From assembly GCF_005517195.1 (NCBI RefSeq), contig NZ_CP040244.1, forward strand, positions 5,226,001 through 5,290,000: DNA of 64,000 nucleotides, written 5' to 3'. Below the pieces are notes generated by a model, which was not told the DNA's origin, did not search any database, and was given only the letters and a program-made list of their open reading frames with translations. A program made the translations under genes and the position numbers. This document shows positions 1 through 9,984 of the stretch, in pieces; positions within the stretch are counted from its first letter, which is position 1; the number at the start of each line of letters is the position of its first letter. The stretch comes from Streptomyces vilmorinianum. Its GTDB lineage: Bacteria > Actinomycetota > Actinomycetes > Streptomycetales > Streptomycetaceae.

Positions 1-183
1 CGGCGGCCGCTGTTCCGCCGGACCGCTTCGTCGCGGTCGCCACACTCACAGAATCGACCTCATTGCGCCGTTTGCCGCATCGCATCGGGCTCCGTCATGG
101 TCCTGACGGGCCGTCGGTTCGTCAAGGCGACCTGCGTGGATGCGAGACTTTGGCTGATTCGCACACGTACCGGGGAGAGACGG

Positions 184-1059
184 ATGGACGAGGCGCGGGC
201 ACGGGAGATCCTGGCCGCCGTGGGGCTGCCGGTGGAGCTGCCGGGGCGCGCACCGGAGGCACCGCTCCTCGCGCTCGGCGAGAACGCGGTCTTCGCCGTG
301 GGCGATCTGGTGGTGAAGATCGGCCGGGACGCGGAGCTGCTCCCCCGGGCCGAGCGGGAGCTCGCGCTCGCGGACTGGCTGGCGGAGACGGGCGTCCCGG
401 CGGTACGGGCGGCGGAGCCGAAGCCACGTCTGGTGGAGGGCCACCCGGTCACCCTCTGGCACCGGCTCCCGGAGGCCGTGCGGCCGGCCGAGCCGCGGGA
501 CCTTGCCCCGCTGCTGCTGCGGATCCACGCCCTGCCGGAGCCCGCGTCCTTCACGCTCCCGCGCCGTGAACTGCTCGGCGGCGTCGAGCGGTGGCTGCGG
601 CTCGCGGGGGACGCCATCGACCCGGCCGACGCGGCGTTCCTGCGCGAGCGGCGTGACTCCTTCGCCCCGGCGGCGGCCGCGCTCACCCCGCATCTGCCGC
701 CCGGCCCGATCCACGGCGACGCGCTCCCCCGCAATGTCCATGTCGGCCCGGACGGGCCGGTCCTGGTCGACCTGGAGACCTTCTCCTCCGATCTGCGCGA
801 GCACGACCTGGTGGTGCTCGCCCTCTCCCGTGACCGGTACGGGCTCGATCCGGCCGCGTACGACGCCTTCACCGAGGCGTACGGCTGGGACGTACGGGAG
901 TGGGAGGGGTGCGCGGTGCTGCGCGGGGCCCGGGAGACCGCGAGCTGCGCCTGGGTGGCCCAGCACGCGCCGACGAACCCCCAGGCCCTGGCCGAGTTCG
1001 AGCGGCGGGTGACCTCGCTGCGGCACGGCGACCCCGAGGTGCGCTGGTACCCGTTCTGA
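184..1059 (+). CDS. aminoglycoside phosphotransferase (APH)-family kinase-like protein
   Basis: 291-residue protein of the APH/choline-kinase fold. The N-lobe has a lysine in VVKIGRD near residue 45. The catalytic loop IHGDALPRN sits near residue 177 and a metal-binding D in VLVDLETF near residue 196, so the phosphotransfer residues are present. The substrate cannot be read from sequence; many streptomycete members are of unknown substrate, and drug resistance should not be assumed. The ATG at 184 is chosen because GGGGAGAG lies just upstream; the frame is open further upstream without conserved-looking sequence. It is followed by a same-strand hydrolase after 46 bp, so they may be co-transcribed. 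Confidence 0.85.
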   Translation: MDEARAREILAAVGLPVELPGRAPEAPLLALGENAVFAVGDLVVKIGRDAELLPRAERELALADWLAETGVPAVRAAEPKPRLVEGHPVTLWHRLPEAVRPAEPRDLAPLLLRIHALPEPASFTLPRRELLGGVERWLRLAGDAIDPADAAFLRERRDSFAPAAAALTPHLPPGPIHGDALPRNVHVGPDGPVLVDLETFSSDLREHDLVVLALSRDRYGLDPAAYDAFTEAYGWDVREWEGCAVLRGARETASCAWVAQHAPTNPQALAEFERRVTSLRHGDPEVRWYPF

Positions 1060-1105
1060 CATCATGTCCGGGGCTCGGAGTCCCTGACAGAAACGGGGTG
1101 TTGGG

Positions 1106-1939
1106 ATGCGCGTGGAACTTTCCGAGGTGACGCTCGACGTCGAGGTGAGCGGCGAGAGCGGCCCGGCCGTCCTGCTGGTGCACGGCTTCCCGGACAGCCG
1201 CGACCTCTGGCGCCACCAGGTGCGGGCCCTGACCGCGGCCGGGTACAGGTGCGTCGCTCCCACCCTGCGCGGCTTCGGCTCCTCGGACCGGCCGGAGGGC
1301 GGCCCGGAGGCGTACCACCCGGCCAAGCACGTCGGCGACCTGCTGGAGCTGCTGGACCGGCTCGAGATCGAGCGCGCCCATCTGGTCGGCCACGACTGGG
1401 GCTCGGGCGTGGTCCAGGGGATCACGCAGGTCGCGCCGGACCGGGTGGTGAGTCTGACGCTCCTCTCGGTGGGGAACATCGCGTCGATCCTCGGCTCGGG
1501 CTGGGAGCAGAGGCAGCGCCTGTGGCACCTGCTCCTGTTCCAGCTGCGGGGGCTCGCCGAGGAGTGGCTCGCGCGGGACGACTTCGCGGCCCTGCGCGAG
1601 ATGCTCGGGGATCACCCCGACGCGGAGGCGGTGCTCTCGCCTCTGCGTGCGCCGGGCGCACTCACCGCCGCCCTGAACATCTACCGCGCGGGCCTGCCCG
1701 CCGAGGCCCAGTTGGCCGCCCCGCGGCCGCCGGCCCCGCTGCGCGGCCCGGTCATGGGCATGTGGAGCGCCGGCGACCGCTTCCTCACCGAGCAGTCCAT
1801 GACGGGCACCGGCAAGCACGTGGACGGCACCTGGCGCTACGAGCGCGTCGAGAACGCGGGCCACTGGTTCCCGCTGGACGCCCCGGAGCTGGTCAGTGAG
1901 CTGCTCCTGGACTTCTTCGCGGAGAACCCGGCGGGCTGA
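1106..1939 (+). CDS. alpha/beta hydrolase, epoxide-hydrolase-like
   Basis: 277-residue cytosolic alpha/beta hydrolase. HGFPD near residue 26 supplies the oxyanion hole. The nucleophile elbow is GHDWGS near residue 95, with aspartate in place of serine, the arrangement seen in soluble epoxide hydrolases and haloalkane dehalogenases. The base histidine is in NAGHWFPLD near residue 252. Family knowledge makes epoxide or ester hydrolysis through an aspartyl intermediate likely, but the substrate is unknown. Nearly abuts the convergent exonuclease gene (6 bp), with no clear terminator between them. Confidence 0.85.
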   Translation: MRVELSEVTLDVEVSGESGPAVLLVHGFPDSRDLWRHQVRALTAAGYRCVAPTLRGFGSSDRPEGGPEAYHPAKHVGDLLELLDRLEIERAHLVGHDWGSGVVQGITQVAPDRVVSLTLLSVGNIASILGSGWEQRQRLWHLLLFQLRGLAEEWLARDDFAALREMLGDHPDAEAVLSPLRAPGALTAALNIYRAGLPAEAQLAAPRPPAPLRGPVMGMWSAGDRFLTEQSMTGTGKHVDGTWRYERVENAGHWFPLDAPELVSELLLDFFAENPAG

Positions 1940-1945
1940 GGCCCG

Positions 1946-2668
1946 TCAGCCGGCCACCGGCGCGAACTCCCGCAGCGGCCACGACGGGTCGACGACCGCC
2001 TCCGGGCTGCCCTTGCGGCGCAGGAAGTCCTGGAAGTCCTCGGCCCAGACGCGGTACCAGCCGATCTGACGCTCATGCAGCTCCGCTGGGGTCAGCGCCG
2101 CCACCGACGCGTGCCGTTCGGCTATCGCGACCGCCACCCGCACCGCGGCCAGCGCGTCGGCCGCCGCCTGGTGGGCCGCTTCCAGGACGACGCCGTACTC
2201 CGCGCAGACCGCCTCCAGCGTCCGCTTCCCGCGGCGGTAGCGGTCGACGGCCCGGTCGATGGTGTACGGATCGATGACCGGGCCTATCGGGGCGCCGCCA
2301 AGGCGTGAGCTCAGTGAGGGAAGTCCGTGGCGGCGCAGCTCGGCCGAGAGCAGGGTGAGGTCGAACGAGGCGTTGTACGCCACGACCGGGACGCCCTGGG
2401 TCCAGTATCCCGTCAGGGTCTCGGCGATCTCGTCGGCGACCTCGACGACCGGCCGCCCCTCGGCGGCCGCGCGCTCGCTGCTGATGCCGTGGATCGCGGA
2501 CGCCTGCGCCGGGATACGGATCCCGGGATCGGCGAGCCAGTCCCGCTGCCGCACCACCCGCCCGCCGTGGACGCCGACGACCGAGGCCGTCACGATCCGC
2601 GCCTCCAGCGGTTCGGTGCCGGTCGTCTCCAGGTCGAATCCGACCAGCTCTTCCCCGTGCCAAGCCAT
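1946..2668 (-). CDS. DEDDh 3'-5' exonuclease (DnaQ-like)
   Basis: 240-residue exonuclease of the DnaQ/RNase T superfamily. The first motif, FDLETTG, gives D12 and E14. The second acidic residue is in YNASFDLTLL near residue 102 and the H...D pair is in HQAAADALAAV, so the DEDDh metal-binding set appears complete. It has no polymerase domain, so it probably acts as a stand-alone repair or RNA/DNA-trimming nuclease rather than as a replicase proofreading subunit. The start is fixed by an AAGGAGG ribosome binding site 7 nt upstream. A short SAV2148-type gene lies upstream on the same strand. Confidence 0.88.
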   Translation of the reverse strand: MAWHGEELVGFDLETTGTEPLEARIVTASVVGVHGGRVVRQRDWLADPGIRIPAQASAIHGISSERAAAEGRPVVEVADEIAETLTGYWTQGVPVVAYNASFDLTLLSAELRRHGLPSLSSRLGGAPIGPVIDPYTIDRAVDRYRRGKRTLEAVCAEYGVVLEAAHQAAADALAAVRVAVAIAERHASVAALTPAELHERQIGWYRVWAEDFQDFLRRKGSPEAVVDPSWPLREFAPVAG

Positions 2669-2755
2669 CGGGTCCTCCTTACGTGATCTCCCCCGTGGTG
2701 TCACACACCCTCGCACGAGCCACTGACAATGCACCGTGCCCGGTGCGGACAAAGC

Positions 2756-4006
2756 TCATGAAACAGGACGAGAGTCGAGCCAGACCGACTCGAACTCCTC
2801 CCGATATGTCACGAAAAGTCCGTGATCGGCGTCCTGCCCCTGCGGGCCGGCCCGCACCACGTTCCGCCCGCCCCCGCGCAGCACCAGGACCGGCGCCTCC
2901 ATGCCGCGCGCCCGGCGCAGATAGGACTGGACGACGGCGACACCGTCCGGGCCGTCCCCGTCCACCAGGTACGCGGTGAAGCGCGGGGTCTCGTCGAAGA
3001 CATGGATCTGGAAGGCATCCGGGTCGCGCAGCCGGGAGCGCACCCGCCGCATGTGGAGGATGTTCATCTCCACCGAGCGGCTCAGCTCGCCCTTCTTCAG
3101 GCCGAGTTCCCGCTCGCGCCGCTTGACCGCGCTGCTCGCCGGGTTCAGGAACAGCAGCCGTATCCGGCAGCCGGACTCGGCCAGCCGGACCAGGCGCCGT
3201 CCGGAGAAGTTCTGCACGAGCAGGTTCAGGCCTATGCCGGTGGCGTCGAGGCGCCGGGCCCCGCCGAAGAGGTCCTCGGCCGGCAGCTGCCGCTGCAGCC
3301 GGACCCGGTCGGGGTGGACGGAGACCACGTCCGCGTACCGGTCGCCGACGAGGTCCTCGACCGCGTCGACCGGCAGCCGGTCGGCGGACGGCACCCCCGC
3401 CCCGCTCCCGAGGATCTCCAGGAGCCGGGCGGAGGCCCGCTCGGACTGGGCCAGGACGGTCAGCGAGAGGGCGCGGTTGCGGGAGACGACGTTGCGGGTC
3501 ACCTCCAGCTCGTCCAGGGCGAGTTCGACCTCGCGCCGGTCGTCGAAGTACGGCTCGAAGCACGGCCAGTGCTGCACCATCAGCTCCCGCAGCTGCGGGA
3601 GCGTGAGGAAGCTGAGGACGTTGTCGTCGGCCGGGTCGAGGAGGTAGCCCTTGCGCCGCGAGACCTCGCGGACGGCGACGGCCCGCTGGACCCACTCCTG
3701 CCCGGCCGGCCCGGCCGCGGCCACCACCCAGTCGTCGCCGTGCACCGGCTCGTACACCGGCCGCAGCACGGCGGCGACCACGGCCCGCAGCCGCTGCTCG
3801 ACGAGGTTCAGCCAGATGTAGGCCCGCCCGGCCCGCTGGGCGCGCGTGCGCACCTCGCTCCAGGCTTCGGCGCCCCAGTCGAGCTCCGCCCCGATCTCCA
3901 TCGGCCTGGCGACGGAGACCGCTCCGGGCGGGACGTCCACGGGTTCGGGGGAGCCCCCCTCCTGACCCGCGTCCCCTGGGGGCAGCTCCAGACCTCCCGA
4001 GCTCAC
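2756..4006 (-). CDS. SAV2148-family HEPN-domain protein
   Basis: 416-residue conserved streptomycete protein of the SAV2148 HEPN family. The N-terminal helical part contains ELEVTRNVVSRNRALS, resembling a HEPN active-site helix although the expected Rx4-6H histidine is not evident. The C-terminal half (about residues 250-410) resembles the ligand- or nucleotide-sensing domain seen in several actinobacterial regulators. Function is unknown; HEPN domains are often RNA-binding or RNase modules. I chose the GTG at 4006, preceded by AAGG, over an upstream in-frame TTG at 4054. The 87-bp gap to the exonuclease gene suggests a separate transcript or loose operon. Confidence 0.75.
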   Translation of the reverse strand: MSSGGLELPPGDAGQEGGSPEPVDVPPGAVSVARPMEIGAELDWGAEAWSEVRTRAQRAGRAYIWLNLVEQRLRAVVAAVLRPVYEPVHGDDWVVAAAGPAGQEWVQRAVAVREVSRRKGYLLDPADDNVLSFLTLPQLRELMVQHWPCFEPYFDDRREVELALDELEVTRNVVSRNRALSLTVLAQSERASARLLEILGSGAGVPSADRLPVDAVEDLVGDRYADVVSVHPDRVRLQRQLPAEDLFGGARRLDATGIGLNLLVQNFSGRRLVRLAESGCRIRLLFLNPASSAVKRRERELGLKKGELSRSVEMNILHMRRVRSRLRDPDAFQIHVFDETPRFTAYLVDGDGPDGVAVVQSYLRRARGMEAPVLVLRGGGRNVVRAGPQGQDADHGLFVTYREEFESVWLDSRPVS

Positions 4007-4115
4007 CCGCGCACCGCCTTCTGCTCCTGAACGCCCGATCCGACCGTCTGTCAACGATCAAGGAAGGGTACTCCGGGAGCGGTGGGCGGTGCAGCAGGAT
4101 CGACAGGCTGCTTCC

Positions 4116-5423
4116 TCAACTGCCCTGTCGCGGAGCCCCGTTCTGGCCGGCGAGATCGGGCGGAGTGAGCGGATTCATAGCGGTAACGTCCCTGGGTGCG
4201 AGCTGGAAGCCCTGCCAGTGCACCGGCATCGGCTGCTGGTCCTCGTCGCGGGCGATGTGGTGGAACCCGATGTTGACCCAGACGGCGGGGTCGGTCAGCG
4301 TCTCGCCGTTGACCCACTTGTCGACGCTGTCGGGTTTGCCGGGCCCGCAGTCGAGGATGTTGTTGCTGGCGAACTGCTCGCAGGGGCGGGACTGCGTGAA
4401 GTAGATGTCGTGTCGGGTGAAGCCGCGGCCCGCGTGCGTGCTGGAGGGTCCGGGCACGATCTCGTACGAGCGGGCGTGACCGTCCTTGTTCTTGCCGGTC
4501 GCGCTGACCACCCGCCACCAGCGCATGGTCTTGGCGTCCCCGGCGAGTTCCTTGGTGACGGGGGTGCGGGTGGTCTTCACGGTCGGACCGCCCTCCCCGG
4601 CCGGCGCGGTGACCTTGGAGTCGAACTGCTCGATACGGTCCTTGACGCTGCCGTCGAGGCCGAAGTCGAGCCGCCAGAAGACGTTGTGGGCATGGCTCGT
4701 GGCGTACGAGCGGGCGCCGGGGCCGATGGGCCAGCCGCGGCCGTCGGTGGCGTTGTAGTCGACGGGCGACAGGGAGCCCGTGGCGCCGACGTTGGCGGAG
4801 ATGGTGCCGTCGGAGGAGAACCGCCACTCGCTGATGTACTCGTACCAGCCCACCTTGTTGACGGTGTAGACGAGCAGGTCCTTGCCCTGCGCCTGCCAGA
4901 CCTTGCCGCCCTCGTCGGCGGCCATCCGGTACGCGTGGCCACGGGCGCGCGTCGTGGTGCACAGGCCGTTGACCTTGCCCATGTCCGGCACCTTCACGGA
5001 GGTGATGGTGCCGCCGGGGCACTCGGCGGGCTTGAGGTTCTGCAGGCCCCAGCCGAACCCGGCGCCGGTGAGGTCGTCGTACTCGGCGTTTCCGTCGTCG
5101 TACGGCACATGGATCTGGGCGAGCTTGGCGCTGGTCAGAACGCGGATCGGGGTGCTCGCGCCCTTGGGCTGGTAGGTGACCTTGTCCAGGACGAGCCCGG
5201 CGTCGGTGCTGTAGCGCCAGCACATGCGCCAGGTGGTGCCGCCGTCGAGCTTCTGCTCGATGCGGTACGCGGCGGAGCAGTCGGGCCGGGGCGGTGCGGG
5301 GGGCGTGGGCGCCGCGGTGGCGGCGGTCACCGGGCCCGCGGCGGTCGTGGCGCCGGCCAGCAGGGCGGCGGCGCCGAGCAGGGCGCCCTGCCTGCGGGCG
5401 CGCGAGAGGAACGGCTTGGGCAT
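4116..5423 (-). CDS. exported copper-amine-oxidase catalytic-domain protein
   Basis: 435 residues with an N-terminal signal (SRARRQGALLGAAALLAG, ending near an alanine-rich cleavage region), then essentially only the catalytic domain of copper amine oxidases. The copper ligands appear as SHAH followed by FWRLD and as GFHHIARDED with MPVHW downstream. The topaquinone-forming tyrosine is likely the Y of VGWYEY; the usual asparagine before it is replaced by tryptophan. The family oxidatively deaminates primary amines to aldehyde, ammonia and peroxide. The usual N-terminal D2/D3 domains are missing, so activity is uncertain. The ATG at 5423 follows GAGGGAG. Lies 86 bp downstream of another exported protein gene, probably one transcription unit. 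Confidence 0.8.
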   Translation of the reverse strand: MPKPFLSRARRQGALLGAAALLAGATTAAGPVTAATAAPTPPAPPRPDCSAAYRIEQKLDGGTTWRMCWRYSTDAGLVLDKVTYQPKGASTPIRVLTSAKLAQIHVPYDDGNAEYDDLTGAGFGWGLQNLKPAECPGGTITSVKVPDMGKVNGLCTTTRARGHAYRMAADEGGKVWQAQGKDLLVYTVNKVGWYEYISEWRFSSDGTISANVGATGSLSPVDYNATDGRGWPIGPGARSYATSHAHNVFWRLDFGLDGSVKDRIEQFDSKVTAPAGEGGPTVKTTRTPVTKELAGDAKTMRWWRVVSATGKNKDGHARSYEIVPGPSSTHAGRGFTRHDIYFTQSRPCEQFASNNILDCGPGKPDSVDKWVNGETLTDPAVWVNIGFHHIARDEDQQPMPVHWQGFQLAPRDVTAMNPLTPPDLAGQNGAPRQGS

Positions 5424-5462
5424 GACGAACGAACTCCCTCGTACGGAAGCGCGGAGACGCGA

Positions 5463-5486
5463 AGATACGGAGATGCGGAGATGCGG
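5463..5486. repeat. octamer tandem repeat
   Basis: Three head-to-tail copies of the octamer AGATRCGG lie in the 86-bp gap upstream of the amine-oxidase-like gene, embedded in a wider stretch of similar CGGAG/GCGAAG elements. No function is evident; it could vary in copy number and change leader length. Confidence 0.6.
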
Positions 5487-5509
5487 AACGAGAAGAAGGC
5501 GTCGGGTGG

Positions 5510-6337
5510 TCAGCCGACGCGCGTGACGGTCCTGGCGCTGAGGTCGACGATCAGGTTCCGCGTGTCGATCCAGGAGCCGTTGACGACCTTGGTGACCAGG
5601 CGGACGCACCGGTGCTCGCCGCACTTCGCGAGCGGTGCGGGGACGTTCGCCTCGCGGTAGGTGCGGTAGACGTCGCCGTTGAACCAGAGCTGGCCGGTCG
5701 AGGTCAGCTCCTTGCCGGTGGCGTCCTTGTAGTCCTCCTTGACGCCCTTGCCGAGCGGGCTCGCCAGGATGAGCTCCAGGGCCTCGCGCAGCTCCTCGGG
5801 GTGCGCCGACGGCTGCACTCCGCGCTGCACGGCGGCTTTCTCGACCTTGCCGGTCTCCAGATTGACGGTCCGGGTGATCAGAGCGTCGGATTCGTAGTCG
5901 TAGAAGCGCACCTCGGCGCGGCGCGGCGCGCCGGGCTCGTCGGCCTCCTCCGGCAGCGGATCGGCCAGTTCGGTGGCCAGATGCTGGGGGCCGCGGCCCC
6001 CCTCGACGTCGCGCTGGGCGGAGGCGGCCGGCGGGGTCAGCGCCAGGGCCTCGGCCCGCTTCAGTTCGTCGTCGGTGAGCGGGTCGGTGCCCACTCCCTT
6101 CGTCCCCTCGGGCGGCGCGACGGCCAGCGTGGCGGGCTCCGGCGCGGTAGCGGACCCCGGGGCGTCCGCCGACTGCGACGGTGCGGACGGCACGGACGCG
6201 CCGGTACGGCCCCGGGAGGTGTCCTCCGCCCCTGCGGTACCCGGCAGGGTGATCCCGACCATCACGGCGGTCCCCGTCACCGCGATGGCCGCGCCCGCCA
6301 CCACCTTCCCCAGGTGGCGGCGCACTATTTCGTACAC
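5510..6337 (-). CDS. exported protein of unknown function, partner of amine-oxidase-like gene
   Basis: 275 residues. It starts with a positively charged segment and hydrophobic stretch (KVVAGAAIAVTGTAVMVG) ending in AGAED, a good signal peptide or anchor. The rest is acidic and low in complexity (Glu/Ala/Pro-rich) with a more ordered C-terminal half containing FYDYESDALITRTVNL and LWFNGDVYRTYRE. I do not recognise the domain. A GTG start at 6337 is preceded by GAGGGGGAA. It is the first gene of a probable two-gene unit with the copper-amine-oxidase-like gene downstream, so it may be an exported chaperone or accessory subunit; that role is inference. Confidence 0.75.
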   Translation of the reverse strand: MYEIVRRHLGKVVAGAAIAVTGTAVMVGITLPGTAGAEDTSRGRTGASVPSAPSQSADAPGSATAPEPATLAVAPPEGTKGVGTDPLTDDELKRAEALALTPPAASAQRDVEGGRGPQHLATELADPLPEEADEPGAPRRAEVRFYDYESDALITRTVNLETGKVEKAAVQRGVQPSAHPEELREALELILASPLGKGVKEDYKDATGKELTSTGQLWFNGDVYRTYREANVPAPLAKCGEHRCVRLVTKVVNGSWIDTRNLIVDLSARTVTRVG

Positions 6338-6475
6338 ACTTCCCCCTCTGTTCCCCCTATTGAGCTGCGGTCACCCGGTAGGACGGGCCGAAGTCCTAGG
6401 AGGTTGCCCCACTTTCGGGCAGGATCTGGCCGGAGTGCACCCCAACACCCGGATCAGAATGGAAGAGTCTTATCT

Positions 6476-8596
<2,121 letters not shown>

Positions 8597-8625
8597 CGGG
8601 GGGGGCGCCCCCGCCCTCCCCGGGT

Positions 8626-8660
8626 TGTGGTCGCCCGTTCCGCCGGGGCGATCGGCCACA
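8626..8660 (+). terminator. imperfect hairpin between convergent genes
   Basis: TGTGG-TCGCCC (8626-8636) pairs with GGGCGA (8646-8651) and, after a four-base bulge, CCACA (8656-8660). It sits between convergent glgX and the MFS gene, so a bidirectional terminator role is plausible. No U-tract is present, which is common in high-GC genomes. Confidence 0.4.
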
Positions 8661-8682
8661 GTCCGGGCGGAGGCGCCGGCGT

Positions 8683-9903
8683 TCAGGGGCTGGTCGTCAG
8701 CTCAGGGGCGGTGGGCGTCGGGATGTGGGGGCGGGTCGTCCAGGACAGGGCCGCGCAGAGGACCGCCGCGACCACCGCCACCGTGAAGGCCGCCGGCGCG
8801 CCGTGCGTGTCCGCGAGGCGGCCCGAGAGCGCGAGCGCGAGGGCCTGACCGCCCACGACTCCGCTGGTCAGAAAGGCCATCGACTCCGCGAGCCGCGAGG
8901 CCGGCACGGTCCGCTCGGTCAGGCCGAAGACCGTGATCAGGTGGGGCGCGTACGCCGCGCCGAGGACGACCACGGCGACGTACAGGCCGACGAGCGAGTC
9001 GACGAGAACCAACGGCACGGAGAGCACGACGAGCGCGCCCGTCGCGGCCCGCCAGCGCACGGCCGGCCCGATCCGCGCCGGCACGGCGGCCATCGAGAGC
9101 CCGGCCGCGGCGCTCATCACCCCCATCGCCGCGTAGACGAGCCCGGCCTGCGCCGGCGCCCCGAGCTTCTCGGTGAGCGCGGTGATCCCGGCCTGCGAGG
9201 CGCCGAACATGGCGCCCTGGAGCACCATCGTGACCCGAAGGGCGTACGCGGATCGCGGCAGCCGCCCCCGTTCGGCGGCGACCGAACGGGTGGCGGTGGG
9301 CCGGGCCGCGCCGGCCGACGGGTGCAGCGCGAAGGCCGTACCGCAGCAGGCAAGGAGCGCGGCGGCCAGGAGGAGAGCGGCGGCCGGGTGGGCGAGTGCG
9401 GCGGCGAGGCCGACGAGCGCCGGGCCGAGGACGAACGAGACCTCGTCGAGGGTGCCTTCGAACGAGAGGACCGTGGTGACCGTCCGGTCGTCCGCCCCCG
9501 AGCGCCGGGCCAGCGCGACCGAACGGGTCCGGGCCAGCGGCCCGACCTGCGGGACGGTCGCCCCGGCGAGCGCGCCGAGGACGACCAGCCAGCCGGTCGC
9601 CGCGTGCGCGAGTGCCGCGAGGACGAGCCCGGCGACGGCCACCGCGTTGGCGAGGGACGCGGCGAGGACCACCCCGCGCTGTCCCCGCCGGTCCGCGAGC
9701 CGCCCGATGACCGGCCCAGCGACCGTCTGTCCCGCCGCGAGCGCCCCGCCCGCGAGCCCCGCCGTCGTCAGGGACCCGCTCGTCTCGGCGACCAGGAGCA
9801 GGGAGCCGAGCTGGCACATGGCGGTGGGCAACCGCCCCAGAAAGGAGACGACCGGCAGTACCGGTCCGAGCAGGGACAAGGTGTCGCGATACATCCGGAG
9901 CAT
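8683..9903 (-). CDS. MFS transporter
   Basis: About 406 residues with roughly twelve hydrophobic segments and the MFS signature GRLADRRGQRG between TM2 and TM3. The first half contains PVSFLGRLPTAM, typical of streptomycete drug- or metabolite-efflux paralogues. Substrate unknown. The ATG at 9903 is taken as the start, but a GTG immediately upstream (9906) is equally possible: no Shine-Dalgarno precedes either, and the shared leader motif TACGTTCGC abuts that GTG. It is divergent from treY with about 80 bp between them. Confidence 0.85.
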   Translation of the reverse strand: MLRMYRDTLSLLGPVLPVVSFLGRLPTAMCQLGSLLLVAETSGSLTTAGLAGGALAAGQTVAGPVIGRLADRRGQRGVVLAASLANAVAVAGLVLAALAHAATGWLVVLGALAGATVPQVGPLARTRSVALARRSGADDRTVTTVLSFEGTLDEVSFVLGPALVGLAAALAHPAAALLLAAALLACCGTAFALHPSAGAARPTATRSVAAERGRLPRSAYALRVTMVLQGAMFGASQAGITALTEKLGAPAQAGLVYAAMGVMSAAAGLSMAAVPARIGPAVRWRAATGALVVLSVPLVLVDSLVGLYVAVVVLGAAYAPHLITVFGLTERTVPASRLAESMAFLTSGVVGGQALALALSGRLADTHGAPAAFTVAVVAAVLCAALSWTTRPHIPTPTAPELTTSP

Positions 9904-9906
9904 CAC

Positions 9907-9984
9907 GCGAACGTAACGCGATGCACACGAACGGACGCATGAGGCGATGACACAGAAGCCGTCCTGCCGGGTACGTACGTTCGC
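9907..9984. promoter_or_regulatory. divergent intergenic region with inverted octamers at both start codons
   Basis: GCGAACGT at 9907-9914 and its reverse complement ACGTTCGC at 9977-9984 flank this intergenic region, so each divergent gene carries the same TACGTTCGC directly against its start codon. Neither gene has a recognisable ribosome binding site. The element may be a shared operator or part of near-leaderless promoters. Confidence 0.4.

Noticed and set aside
184-1059. Aminoglycoside resistance gene
   Set aside because: The fold and catalytic residues are of the APH family, but such proteins are common in streptomycetes with many substrates; nothing in the neighbourhood supports a drug-resistance role.
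2700-2729. Promoter-like TTGTCA upstream of the exonuclease gene
   Set aside because: On the minus strand TTGTCA is followed at ~18 bp by TGTGAC, which is a poor -10, so the promoter was not called.
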